From: Candidatus Omnitrophota bacterium
Lineage (GTDB): Bacteria; Omnitrophota; Gorgyraeia; 2-01-FULL-45-10
Length of the DNA stretch: 20,056 nt
Assembly: GCA_030695725.1 (NCBI GenBank)
Contig: JAUYPN010000038.1
Span: 1 to 20,056, forward strand
Direction: 5' to 3'
Under the pieces are notes generated by a model that saw nothing but the letters and a program-made list of their open reading frames with translations, had not been told where the DNA came from and did no database searches. Shown here in pieces: positions 5,439 through 13,563 of the stretch. Position 1 is the stretch's first letter; each line of letters opens with the position of its first letter. The translations under genes and the position numbers were made by a program.

Positions 5439-6959
5439 ATGGACGAGATAAAGAATAACAGGGAATACCAAAAGGAGTTGTTCGACAGACTCAAGAAGAG
5501 CATAAGCCTCAAGAAGGAAGAGGAGTGCTTCGGTGTCTGCCTGAATTCAGCTCTCTGGTGGCTAATAGAACAGCCTTATCCGAAATTATCCGACATGAAG
5601 AAGATCATCTCGGACACCTGCCCGTTTCTGAAAGGTTCGGGCAAAAAAAGCGGCTGTATAAAAATGCTCTACGGCATAGTTAAAAAATGCGGCAGGGCAA
5701 GGACGCTGGTCCGGTTTGAATGCGTCGAGGGCCTGCACGGATTCGTATATCCCATATTTCAGGGCGATAAACTGTACGGCTACCTTGGAACGTGCTACAC
5801 AAAGAGTGACGTATCCCCGCAGGTCATAGATGTATTTGCCGCATTTACCGACGCTATAGTGAGAGAAGTACAGAAGGAGTTGGAGCTGTCAAAGCTTTAC
5901 GAAACGATAAGGCCCCGCGCTATAGCGCTCTCCACCGTGCACACGGTGCACAGGCTGATAGGATCGACCCTCGATATGAACGAGCTTCTGCCGAGAGTGG
6001 CGCGTCTGAGTCTACAGATAATAAGGGCGAACAGGTGCTCAATAAAGCTTGTGGACTCCACCAGGAAACTCCTTTTACCCAAGGTCACCATAGACTTGAG
6101 GGAGAGAAAATCAAAATTAAAGAAGATCCGGATCGGTAAATGGTCGCCGGGAAAGGCCGTGAAGTTCGGAAGGCCAATCAGGGATAAAGACCACCTGGCT
6201 ACGCCGTTGATAGACGAGGATGTCATAGGCGTCATAACGCTGTATGATAAAGTGGATAAGAGGCCATTCACATCATTCGACCAGGAGATAATGTCGACTC
6301 TGTCCGAGCAGGCTGTTATAGCGATAAAGAACGCCCAGCTCTATAAGGAACAGGAGAAACTTACCGAGGGCATCATAAAGAGCTTCGCTACCATAGTAAG
6401 CACTCGCGCCAAGGGCGTATATCTGCCGCGCGCGTCCTTTTTGAGGATAGCGACTCTCATAGGGCAAAGGATGAGGATGTCGGATAGGGAGTTAAAAGGG
6501 GTAGAATACGCCATATTACTGCACGACGCGGGACAATTAGTGGTGCCGGATGAGGTATTGAAAAAACCGGCAAAGCTCACAAGCAGAGAGTATAATCTTG
6601 TGAAAGAGCATCCCGTGATGGGCGCGCAGATCCTGAAGCCCATGAAGTCATTAAAAGGCATCATACCCCTGATACTCCATCACCATGAAAACTACGATGG
6701 CAGCGGCTATCCTAAAGGGCTTAAGAAAGACCAGATACCGCTAGGCGCCAGGATAATGGCTGTGGTGAGCGCTTTTGAAGCCATGATAGCCAAGAGGCCC
6801 TACAGGACCGCAAGATCCATAGATACAGCATTAGGTGAGATGAAGGATAATTCAGGCACACAGTTCGACCCTAAAGTTGTCCAGGCCCTGTTTGAGGTGG
6901 TCGGCAGGCAGGACATAAGGGCCATGCTGGCAAAGGAAAGATATGGCAGGCATGGATAA
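5439..6959 (+). CDS. PocR-like/GAF/degenerate HD-GYP signalling protein
   Basis: A 506-residue cytoplasmic sensor protein. Residues about 20-145 are cysteine-rich (C30, C34, C61, C73, C84, C95, C119) and carry the PocR-type core VRFECVEGLHGFVYPI. Residues about 165-300 form a GAF domain. Residues about 310-500 form an HD-GYP domain, the fold that hydrolyses cyclic di-GMP: HD (H362, D363), H391, HHHE (414-417), DGSGYP (420-425). Several catalytic positions differ from the family: serine (S333) where the first metal histidine is expected, Q366 in place of the HDxGK lysine, and S444 in place of the late aspartate (RIMAVVSAFEAM). The domain may have lost hydrolysis and serve as a binding or scaffold module. 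Start ATG 5439 fits the promoter position. The winged-helix gene overlaps its end, so an operon is likely. Confidence 0.85.
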   Translation: MDEIKNNREYQKELFDRLKKSISLKKEEECFGVCLNSALWWLIEQPYPKLSDMKKIISDTCPFLKGSGKKSGCIKMLYGIVKKCGRARTLVRFECVEGLHGFVYPIFQGDKLYGYLGTCYTKSDVSPQVIDVFAAFTDAIVREVQKELELSKLYETIRPRAIALSTVHTVHRLIGSTLDMNELLPRVARLSLQIIRANRCSIKLVDSTRKLLLPKVTIDLRERKSKLKKIRIGKWSPGKAVKFGRPIRDKDHLATPLIDEDVIGVITLYDKVDKRPFTSFDQEIMSTLSEQAVIAIKNAQLYKEQEKLTEGIIKSFATIVSTRAKGVYLPRASFLRIATLIGQRMRMSDRELKGVEYAILLHDAGQLVVPDEVLKKPAKLTSREYNLVKEHPVMGAQILKPMKSLKGIIPLILHHHENYDGSGYPKGLKKDQIPLGARIMAVVSAFEAMIAKRPYRTARSIDTALGEMKDNSGTQFDPKVVQALFEVVGRQDIRAMLAKERYGRHG

Positions 6960-7215
6960 AGCGCTTCAGTCGGACCTGCATCTGAAGATAATGAAGTTCT
7001 TTCACGAAAATCAGGCGTCTATAGATACGCCCCGCGGTGTATCGACATGGGTACGCGAAGAGAGGGCGATAGTTATGAAGGCTCTCGAAGAATTGGTCGA
7101 TATGAACATATTGGTGGCCCACCGCTCCACATCCACGACGGGCTACAGCTATACCCGTAACGCTAAGATCATTTCGAAAATTGAAAAACTCCTTAAAAAA
7201 AGAAGAGCCGCCTGA
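6952..7215 (+). CDS. Small winged-helix protein
   Basis: An 87-residue protein with helix-turn-helix layout: LHLKIMKFFHEN, then the recognition region WVREERAIVMKALEELVDMN, then the wing ILVAHRSTSTTGYSYTRN and a basic C-terminal helix. Single-domain winged-helix proteins of this kind usually bind DNA, though some mediate protein contacts. ATG 6952 is preferred to ATG 6943, because AAAGGAAAG ends only two bases before the latter. The gene overlaps the end of the HD-GYP gene by eight bases, and its last 35 bases overlap the helicase start, so it should be translated together with both. A regulatory link with either neighbour is inferred only from this tight packing. Confidence 0.7.
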   Translation: MDKALQSDLHLKIMKFFHENQASIDTPRGVSTWVREERAIVMKALEELVDMNILVAHRSTSTTGYSYTRNAKIISKIEKLLKKRRAA

Positions 7216-10200
7216 TACGATCCCCGGCCTCAACGAAGAACAGGCGCTTGCCGTAAATTCCATAAGAGGGCCCGTCCTGGTCCTGGCCGGCCCCGGGACG
7301 GGGAAGACCCAGTTATTATCCATCCGCGCATCCTTCATACTTAAAAAAGACAGGAAAATACTACCCGAAAATATCCTCATACTCACTTATACGAACTCCG
7401 CAGCCAAGACGATGAAAGAGCGCCTTGCCAAAGTGATAGGTGCGGATGGCTATGACGTCGAGATCGCTACCTTCCACGGATTCGCGAACTCCATACTCCA
7501 GGAATCGGAAGAGGCGGCCGAATATGTCGGCGACAGGGTCCAGATGGACGATGTGGAACAGGTGAAGGCCGTAAAATATATACTCGACAACACAAAAGGC
7601 CTTGACGAGATACGGCCGTTCGGCGCGCCCTATATGTACATAAAGGAGCTACTGCAAAAGATGGGGGATCTCAAGAAGGACGGCATAAAGCCCGGGGATC
7701 TTCGCGAATATGCCGCCAAAAACAAGTCGGATGGCTACCTCGAAGAGAAGCATATAAAAAGGTTGAAGTGCCTATCCGTGGTATACGATATTTACGAGAA
7801 GCTGAAAGAGGGGAAGAGTAAAGAGATATTCGACGAGCGCGGAAGATACGACTACGACGACATGATACTCTTTGCTACGGAAGCGCTGAAGAGAGAGAGT
7901 CCTCTAAAAGAAAAATACCGCGCACAGTTCAAGTATGTCATGGTCGACGAGTTTCAGGATACCAATGGCGCGCAGCTGGAGCTTTTATTCGCGCTTCTCG
8001 ATCATAATGACCCCAACCTATGCTGTGTTGGCGACGATGATCAGTCGATATACAGGTTCCAGGGCGCCAGCGTGGGGAATTTTAAACTGTTCAGAGAACG
8101 TTTCCCGCACCTCAAAGAGATATCATTGAAAGATAATTATCGTTCCACCGAAGAGCTCTTGAATATTTCCAAAAATATAATAGGCCTCATACCTATCGGA
8201 GAGAGGATGGCCGAAAAGGACCTCGTCTGTGTAAAAGACTATCCGGATAAAGAGATAGGGTTCAGGGAGTTCACCACCGAGGACGAGGAGCTGCTCTTTA
8301 TAGTGGAAAAGATCAAAGAGCTGAGAGACAGGATCGCATCTTCTGAAAACTTAAGCGCTGAAGAGAGGGCGCACCCGCTTAACAATATAGCCATCCTCGT
8401 GCGGAAAAGGAAGAGCATATTGAAGATAATAGACTCTCTTTTGCAGGCAGGCATACCGTACGCTACGGACGGGAAAGAGGATATAAGCGGCGAAATGCGC
8501 GTGAAACAGCTTATCGACGTTCTCCTGCTCAGTAACTATACAGGCCCCGATGATATGGACGCGAAGGATGCGGCCCTCTACCGGGTGCTTACATCGGACT
8601 ATCTCGAAATACCCCATCCTGAAGTACTCAAGTTCCTGTGCCACGTCAACGAAAAGAAAGAGAAACGCGTAAGGAAGGTCTCGCTTATGGGCGAATTCTT
8701 CGATTATTTTTCGTCCCATAAGGCCTCATACGCGATCAGGAGGCTCCTCGACGACGCTCAGACGAAGACCGTGCATACGACGCTCCTCAACTATATAAAA
8801 GATTCCGGGCTGTTCAGATACATACTTAAGGAATATGCGGATAAGAACATACTGAGGATAAGGGACTTGAGGAGCGTGACATCGTTCATAAATATGATAA
8901 AAACGGCTGATCTCGCGAATCCCGGCATGCGTCTGGGTGATCTTATGCTCGATATGAAGACGAGATCCGATCACGACCTCCCGATACAGGGAAAGCTCGT
9001 AACGATGACGCAGGACGGAGTGAGGATATATACGGCTCACGGTTCGAAGGGCCAGGAGTTCCATTCGGTGATAATACCGTTCTGCCTGGAGAAAAAGAAC
9101 TGGCCCGCGCGCGCCATCCCTGAGAAGATACCTCTGCCCGCATCGCTCTTTAAGACCAAGGAGAGGATAAAAGAGAGGGAATCGTTGAAAAGATTGGCCG
9201 GTTATGACGAGACGCGGCTCTTTTACGTGGCGGTGACCAGATCCAGGTCGACATTGCTCTTTACGGCGAGCCCGACGGAGAATACGGTATCCAGTTCATA
9301 TCTGAACCATTTAGACATACCTAAGGAATCGTCCGAATGCGTAGACGAGGAAGAGCTCCTGGGGAGGTCCATCGATCTAACCGACATGGAAGACCCGTTC
9401 ATAGGAACAGAGGCGATACTGAAGGACATGATAAGCAGCCTCTCCCTGAACCCCACGCGCGTAAATAATTATTTGTCATGCCGCCGGAAGTTCTTATATA
9501 ACGACGTCCTGAAGCTTCCCGCGGCGAAGAAGAGGAGCCTTGTATTCGGTAATTCTGTGCATAAAGCGCTGGAAGAGACATATAAGGAGTTTAAAAGAAA
9601 AATCAAATTTCCGGACTTCAAATTTTTCCTCAAAGCTTTTGAAGATGAATTAAAGATGCAGGGCGCGGATAGTTCGATAGAGCTCGACTGCCTCAATAAG
9701 GCGAATGGCTCAAGTTTAAGAGAATGGTTCGAAGGCGTCTCAAAAGATCCTGTCATGCCTATAGATCTTGAGAAGAAACTCATGATAACCCTGGCCGATA
9801 ATATCATATTCACCGGCAAGTACGATAAGGTGGAATGGCAGGACCGGAAGAATAATATGGTGCGGATAATAGATTACAAGACCGGAAAACCGGATGATCA
9901 TCTTAAGAAAATAGGCGAATGCCGCGATTTAAGGAGCGAAGACTGCGACGGATATTTACGACAGCTCGTGTGCTACAAACTTCTCTATGAAAAGGACAGG
10001 TCTCAATCGCGCGGTAAGACCGCAAGCCATGGCGTTCTCGTATTCATAGAGCCCGTCTCGGCGGATGTCAGGAAGCTGGACATGAAGAAGGGCTCTTATA
10101 TTTCGCTGCCGATACAAATCTCTGAAGAGATGGTGGCCGAGATGGAGAAGATAATTATCGATACGTGGAGCGACATAAAGAGCCTTAAGTTTGAGAAGCT

Positions 10201-10264
10201 TGCCAAACGCGACGAGGAGAAATGCGCCAGATGCGATTACGACGATATCTGCTGGTCATCTTAA
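7181..10264 (+). CDS. UvrD-type helicase fused to Fe-S PD-(D/E)XK nuclease
   Basis: A 1027-residue superfamily 1A helicase-nuclease for DNA end processing or repair. Helicase motifs in order: Walker A GPGTGKT (37-43), DEFQDT (256-261), GDDDQSIYRFQGA, LKDNYRST, TAHGSKGQEF and ETRLFYVAVTRSR. The C-terminal third is an AddB/RecB-type nuclease: H794, D882 (GKYDKVE), D898 and K900 (IIDYKTGK), Q928/Y932 (QxxxY), all intact. C767 (YLSCRRKF) with C1015, C1018 and C1024 (CARCDYDDIC) forms the four-cysteine site of AddB and Cas4 iron-sulphur nucleases. A single chain carries both activities, as in actinobacterial AdnA/AdnB subunits; no second subunit is visible nearby, so it may act alone or with one elsewhere. 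TTG 7181 is the only start that keeps the short leader before EEQALAV. It overlaps the genes on both sides. Confidence 0.9.
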   Translation: MKNSLKKEEPPDTIPGLNEEQALAVNSIRGPVLVLAGPGTGKTQLLSIRASFILKKDRKILPENILILTYTNSAAKTMKERLAKVIGADGYDVEIATFHGFANSILQESEEAAEYVGDRVQMDDVEQVKAVKYILDNTKGLDEIRPFGAPYMYIKELLQKMGDLKKDGIKPGDLREYAAKNKSDGYLEEKHIKRLKCLSVVYDIYEKLKEGKSKEIFDERGRYDYDDMILFATEALKRESPLKEKYRAQFKYVMVDEFQDTNGAQLELLFALLDHNDPNLCCVGDDDQSIYRFQGASVGNFKLFRERFPHLKEISLKDNYRSTEELLNISKNIIGLIPIGERMAEKDLVCVKDYPDKEIGFREFTTEDEELLFIVEKIKELRDRIASSENLSAEERAHPLNNIAILVRKRKSILKIIDSLLQAGIPYATDGKEDISGEMRVKQLIDVLLLSNYTGPDDMDAKDAALYRVLTSDYLEIPHPEVLKFLCHVNEKKEKRVRKVSLMGEFFDYFSSHKASYAIRRLLDDAQTKTVHTTLLNYIKDSGLFRYILKEYADKNILRIRDLRSVTSFINMIKTADLANPGMRLGDLMLDMKTRSDHDLPIQGKLVTMTQDGVRIYTAHGSKGQEFHSVIIPFCLEKKNWPARAIPEKIPLPASLFKTKERIKERESLKRLAGYDETRLFYVAVTRSRSTLLFTASPTENTVSSSYLNHLDIPKESSECVDEEELLGRSIDLTDMEDPFIGTEAILKDMISSLSLNPTRVNNYLSCRRKFLYNDVLKLPAAKKRSLVFGNSVHKALEETYKEFKRKIKFPDFKFFLKAFEDELKMQGADSSIELDCLNKANGSSLREWFEGVSKDPVMPIDLEKKLMITLADNIIFTGKYDKVEWQDRKNNMVRIIDYKTGKPDDHLKKIGECRDLRSEDCDGYLRQLVCYKLLYEKDRSQSRGKTASHGVLVFIEPVSADVRKLDMKKGSYISLPIQISEEMVAEMEKIIIDTWSDIKSLKFEKLAKRDEEKCARCDYDDICWSS

Positions 10265-10935
10265 TAGTCGGCGTAGTTTTTTTTATCGCTTACCTGAACT
10301 TCGACAGGATCGCGGTATTTGCGGTCTCAAAGCTCTATTCTCAAGGCGTATCATATAAGCATATGTCCAGAGACCCAAAAGCTGGGCTGGTATTTGAGGA
10401 CCTGAAGGTAGTCAACAATAAACTTGGCGTCGGATTCTTCTCACAGCGCGCGACTATAAAGCCCTCATGGGGTACCGGCTGGCTTAAGAGTGTACTTCTG
10501 GATTTTAAATTTAAAAATGTCCGCTTCTTAAAGAACAAGACCGGCGAGAATAAGACGGCCTACGATACGCTTTCGCAGCTCATCAGTATGCCGTTTGAAG
10601 GGCGGTGGATGTATAAGGAGGTGGTGGGGCTCGTGGAAATATTCTCGAACGGAATAACGATAAAGAAATTTTCCGGCGGCGGAAGAGAGATGAGGCTTAT
10701 CGTTACCGGCGATCTGTTCTACAATAACATAGCGGATGTGGATATAACGATGTACTTCTCTAAGGATGTGCTTAAAGAGATCCCGCAGGAACTTCATTCC
10801 GTGATAATGCAGGATGAGCCCGACGATTGGAAGAGTTTTGAGGTCAAGATGAAAGGGAACTTGAGCTCACCATCCGTACAGCTATCGGGAAAACTTTTCC
10901 GTCTCAATATAGGCACTCTCGTCGCGAATGATTAA
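10231..10935 (+). CDS. Membrane-anchored AsmA-like protein
   Basis: A 234-residue protein with a single N-terminal membrane segment (residues about 6-22) after a short basic start, then a beta-rich domain facing the periplasm. Strand patterns such as LVFEDLKVVN, LLDFKFKNVRFL and the terminal SPSVQLSGKLFRLNIG are those of AsmA/TamB-related envelope proteins and lipid-transfer domains. Assignment is by pattern only. ATG 10231 is chosen over 10222 because GAGGAGA (10213-10220) is too close to the first ATG and well spaced for the second. The first 34 bases overlap the end of the helicase gene, including the codons for two of its Fe-S cysteines, so the two are translationally linked although their jobs seem unrelated. 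Confidence 0.6.
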   Translation: MRLRRYLLVILIVGVVFFIAYLNFDRIAVFAVSKLYSQGVSYKHMSRDPKAGLVFEDLKVVNNKLGVGFFSQRATIKPSWGTGWLKSVLLDFKFKNVRFLKNKTGENKTAYDTLSQLISMPFEGRWMYKEVVGLVEIFSNGITIKKFSGGGREMRLIVTGDLFYNNIADVDITMYFSKDVLKEIPQELHSVIMQDEPDDWKSFEVKMKGNLSSPSVQLSGKLFRLNIGTLVAND

Positions 10936-10949
10936 TTTGCGCTTGCATC

Positions 10950-10961
10950 GGGTCTGACCCC
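10950..10961 (+). repeat. REP-like 12-mer GGGTCTGACCCC
   Basis: This near-palindrome differs by one base from the 12-mer at 3364-3375 and lies between the AsmA-like stop and the next promoter. Its last C is followed at once by the -35 box TTGATT (10962-10967), so insertion of the element may have helped make or alter that promoter. Same cautious family assignment as for the first copy. Confidence 0.5.
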
Positions 10962-10990
10962 TTGATTTTGGATTTAAGCTGTGCTATAAT
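10962..10990 (+). promoter_or_regulatory. Promoter with almost no leader, before the SPOR gene
   Basis: TTGATT (10962-10967), a 17-bp spacer and a perfect TATAAT (10985-10990). The ATG at 11002 starts eleven bases after the -10 box, so the transcript should have only about four to five untranslated bases. The sequence between contains no Shine-Dalgarno match. Confidence 0.85.
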
Positions 10991-11001
10991 GCGGCTGCGA
11001 T

Positions 11002-11598
11002 ATGGAAGCCGAAAAATATCAGAAGGAACTGTTTGAATTCGAATCTCCGAAAAGACCTAAAGCGAGATTTGGCAGTATATTTTCCAGAACCGACTTTGCA
11101 ATAACCTTAACTCCGGAGAAGGTAGTATTTGCGGCGATAGGGATAATAATGCTCATGGTAGTATTCTTCGCGCTCGGCGTGGAAAAGGGCAGATCGGCCG
11201 TACAAGCCAGGTTTACGGCGGCGAAAACGATAACGAAAGATATCGTTGCGGTACCCGCAATATCAGCGAAGCCGACCGTAGATCCCATAGTTGTTTCCAG
11301 GGGCTCTGCCGTGACAAATATAACACCAAAGATCGGTCCGCCCATAGCGGCGGCTAAGACCCAAGTAATTTTTGATAAGACGAAGCCATATACGGTGATA
11401 GCGGGCGCGTTCTCGCGGCAGGATCTCGCGCTAAAGGAAGTCGGCAAGTTAAAGACGGTCGGCCTGGAGGCTTATATATACTATGGAGAGCCTTATTACC
11501 TGGCATGCGTGGGGTCTTTTCAAAGTAGAGCCAGCGCTCAGAAAATTTTAAAAAGGGTTAAACAGATGCATAAGGACGCATACGTCAGGTTAAGGTAA
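11002..11598 (+). CDS. Membrane-anchored SPOR-domain protein
   Basis: A 198-residue protein with a cytoplasmic N-terminus (residues 1-38), one membrane span (about 40-60), a linker rich in Ala, Pro, Thr and Val, and a C-terminal SPOR domain (about 127-198) seen as YTVIAGAFSRQDLALKEVGK ... LEAYIYYGEPYYLACVGSFQ ... AQKILKRVK. SPOR domains bind denuded peptidoglycan at division sites, so a place in septal or envelope maintenance is likely; this is family knowledge. The start ATG 11002 fits the promoter and gives the hydrophilic N-terminal region. It heads a forward group with the small basic protein, aroB and a GNAT gene, although a 49-base gap with a separate ribosome site follows. Confidence 0.85.
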   Translation: MEAEKYQKELFEFESPKRPKARFGSIFSRTDFAITLTPEKVVFAAIGIIMLMVVFFALGVEKGRSAVQARFTAAKTITKDIVAVPAISAKPTVDPIVVSRGSAVTNITPKIGPPIAAAKTQVIFDKTKPYTVIAGAFSRQDLALKEVGKLKTVGLEAYIYYGEPYYLACVGSFQSRASAQKILKRVKQMHKDAYVRLR

Positions 11599-11647
11599 GA
11601 AGCTAAGAGATACTTTTTTGCTTCGCAAATTTAAGGAGAGTGTAAAA

Positions 11648-11974
11648 ATGTCACAGCACCCGAGTCTACGTTCATCAGATAAGGATAAGAAGGCCAGATC
11701 CGTTCTGAAACGTTACGAGAGGATAAAGACGCTTCAGGATAAAGAGAAGTGGGATGAGAAGAAGGATTCCGTTTTCGGACTGCCCAAGGTTAAAGTAACG
11801 AGATTCAAGATAAAGAAGGAGAAGGCGGCGGCGGTTGAAGGCGCCGAAACCGTGGAAGGCGCGGCGGTAGCGGGAGCGGCCCTCGGCGCACCGGGTAAAG
11901 AAGCGGTGAAGCCTGCGGCAAAAGAAGGAGCTAAGGCCCCGGCGGCTGAAGCCAAGAAGGAAACGAAAAAGTAA
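11648..11974 (+). CDS. PVC signature small basic protein with long acidic/alanine tail
   Basis: A 108-residue protein. Residues 1-50 (MSQHPSLRSSDKDKKARSVL, then KRYERIKTLQDKEKWDEKKD, then SVFGLPKVKV) match the TIGR04137 small basic protein of Planctomycetes, Verrucomicrobia, Chlamydiae and relatives, reported as ribosome-associated and regarded as a PVC marker. The remaining half is a low-complexity tail of Ala, Glu, Lys and Pro, not part of the conserved domain as I know it, and probably disordered. ATG 11648 follows AAGGAG (11633-11638) at correct spacing; the open frame extends upstream to TTG 11618 but lacks a ribosome site there. It is the best taxonomic marker in the window. Confidence 0.85.
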   Translation: MSQHPSLRSSDKDKKARSVLKRYERIKTLQDKEKWDEKKDSVFGLPKVKVTRFKIKKEKAAAVEGAETVEGAAVAGAALGAPGKEAVKPAAKEGAKAPAAEAKKETKK

Positions 11975-11992
11975 TCGGTAACCCATCAAAAT

Positions 11993-13117
11993 TTGAATAG
12001 AGTTAAAGTTTCTCTAGGCGAAAGGTCTTACAATATCCTGATAGGGCCCGGCCTTCTATCTAAGAGCGGCGCCATCATCAAAAAGCTTAATATAGGCAGG
12101 GATGCCGTAGTGATAACGAATAAGGTCCTTCGGCGCGCCTACGGCGTAACCCTTAAGAATTCTCTCAATAAGTCCGGGATCAGCGTAAAGTTCGAACTTG
12201 TCCCGGACTCCGAAAAAGCCAAATCATCCCGCACGCTTTTAAAAGTCCTGAATCATATCGCTGCCTACGACAAGAAGAGGTCTGTCTTCATAATAGCCTT
12301 TGGCGGCGGTGTCATAGGGGACCTGGCCGGCTTCGTGGCCGCATCCTATAAGAGAGGGATACCTTACGTACAGATCCCCACAACACTACTTGCCCAGGTA
12401 GATTCCAGCGTCGGCGGAAAGGTCGCTATCGACCTTCCAGCGGCGAAGAATCTCGCGGGAGCGTTCTATCAGCCAAAAGCCGTCATATCCGACATAAACG
12501 TCCTGATGTCGCTCTCACCGAGACAGGTGTGCAATGGGCTGGCTGAAATAATAAAGTACGGCGCTATAAAAGACAGGGCTCTTTTCGCTTATCTTGAAAA
12601 AAACTTCAGACTTGCCGCCGCGCTGGATAAAAAAGTGCTCAAGACTCTTATAATGCGGTCAGTCAGGATAAAGGCCCGCCTCGTCGGAGAGGACGAGTTT
12701 GACAAAAAAGGGAAGAGGATGATATTAAATTACGGGCACACGATAGGCCACGCGATAGAGGCGGCCTCTTCTTATTCAAACAGATATAACCACGGAGAGG
12801 CGATAGCGATAGGCATGTGTGTAGCGGCGGATATCGCCTGCGGGCTGAATCTATTAAAGAGAGCTGACGCCGAGAGGATCGAGCGCCTCATAAAGAGGTG
12901 CGGCCTCCCGACCAAAATAGAAGGTTTGAAATTTAGCTCGATATATGAAGCTCATCTGCATGACAAAAAGTTCGCGAAAGCCAAGAATAGATTTGTGCTC
13001 CCTTGCGCCACGGGAGATGTCCGCATAGTGGAGGCGGTACCGGACCGCGTGATAGTCGCGGCCATAAAGAGACGTTTACTCAATTTAAGGAAAGGTTTAT
13101 ATATATGCATACCTTAA
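11993..13117 (+). CDS. aroB: 3-dehydroquinate synthase
   Basis: A 374-residue enzyme of the shikimate pathway that converts DAHP to 3-dehydroquinate using NAD and a divalent metal, in the cytoplasm. The NAD-binding GGGVIGDLAGF (104-114), the substrate segment IPTTLLAQVDSSVGGKVAID and AGAFYQPKAV are intact, and the metal ligands E185 (GLAEIIKYG), H249 (NYGHTIGHA) and H267 (YNHGEAIAIGM) are all present. Length is normal. TTG 11993 is the only start that aligns with the conserved opening VKVSLGERSYNILIG: an in-frame stop lies 21 bases upstream and no ATG follows soon. No strong ribosome site precedes it, and it lies 18 bases after the small basic protein, so it probably relies on translation of that gene. 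Its end overlaps the GNAT gene by 13 bases. Confidence 0.97.
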   Translation: MNRVKVSLGERSYNILIGPGLLSKSGAIIKKLNIGRDAVVITNKVLRRAYGVTLKNSLNKSGISVKFELVPDSEKAKSSRTLLKVLNHIAAYDKKRSVFIIAFGGGVIGDLAGFVAASYKRGIPYVQIPTTLLAQVDSSVGGKVAIDLPAAKNLAGAFYQPKAVISDINVLMSLSPRQVCNGLAEIIKYGAIKDRALFAYLEKNFRLAAALDKKVLKTLIMRSVRIKARLVGEDEFDKKGKRMILNYGHTIGHAIEAASSYSNRYNHGEAIAIGMCVAADIACGLNLLKRADAERIERLIKRCGLPTKIEGLKFSSIYEAHLHDKKFAKAKNRFVLPCATGDVRIVEAVPDRVIVAAIKRRLLNLRKGLYICIP

Positions 13118-13563
13118 GGACATTCTCAAGGACTGACGCCATCGGCGTAAAGGACCTTATACTGTCCATACTTACCAAAGAATATCCGTTCGACAAGAAC
13201 GCCTATTCCGACAGCGATCTGGCCAGGATAGATGAAGTCTATGGGGGGGAGAAAGACTCATTTATCGTCATAGAAGAAGGCGGCGATATCGTAGGCACTG
13301 TGGGGATAAAAGAGGATTCTAAAGAGAGCGCCCTCTTAAGAAGATTATTTGTGGACCTTAAACACCGCAGACGCGGTTACGGCACGGAACTTCTCAACAA
13401 GGCGATAGAGTTCTGCAGAGAGAAGGATTACAAACGCATAGCCTTCAGATGCACCGACAGGATGAAAGACGCCATGAATCTGTGCCTCAGCAAGGGTTTC
13501 AAAGAGATAGAAGCGTTGGACGTCGCGGGATTCAAGATACACAATCTTGAACTGAAGATATAA
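13105..13563 (+). CDS. GNAT-family N-acetyltransferase
   Basis: A 152-residue acetyltransferase with the GNAT fold. The acetyl-CoA loop is RRRGYGT (88-94), preceded by the usual strand LLRRLFVDLKH, and followed by KAIEFCREKDYKRIAFRC and the closing GFKEIE. Substrate is unknown. ATG 13105 is preceded by AAGGAAAGG at good spacing; a longer reading from 13003 would have an implausible N-terminus that overlaps aroB by over 100 bases. It overlaps aroB by 13 bases, so the two are coexpressed, though no shikimate role is known for such proteins. Confidence 0.85.
   Translation: MHTLRTFSRTDAIGVKDLILSILTKEYPFDKNAYSDSDLARIDEVYGGEKDSFIVIEEGGDIVGTVGIKEDSKESALLRRLFVDLKHRRRGYGTELLNKAIEFCREKDYKRIAFRCTDRMKDAMNLCLSKGFKEIEALDVAGFKIHNLELKI

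Noticed and set aside
7181..10264. Defence system centred on the helicase-nuclease
   Set aside because: The Fe-S PD-(D/E)XK domain recalls Cas4 and some phage-defence proteins, but no other defence gene is adjacent, and the domain order equals that of ordinary repair helicase-nucleases. Kept as repair enzyme; the alternative is only mentioned in the finding.
13003..13104. Longer start for the GNAT gene
   Set aside because: The added residues are out-of-frame aroB sequence with no ribosome site; ATG 13105 has a good one and aligns with the fold.
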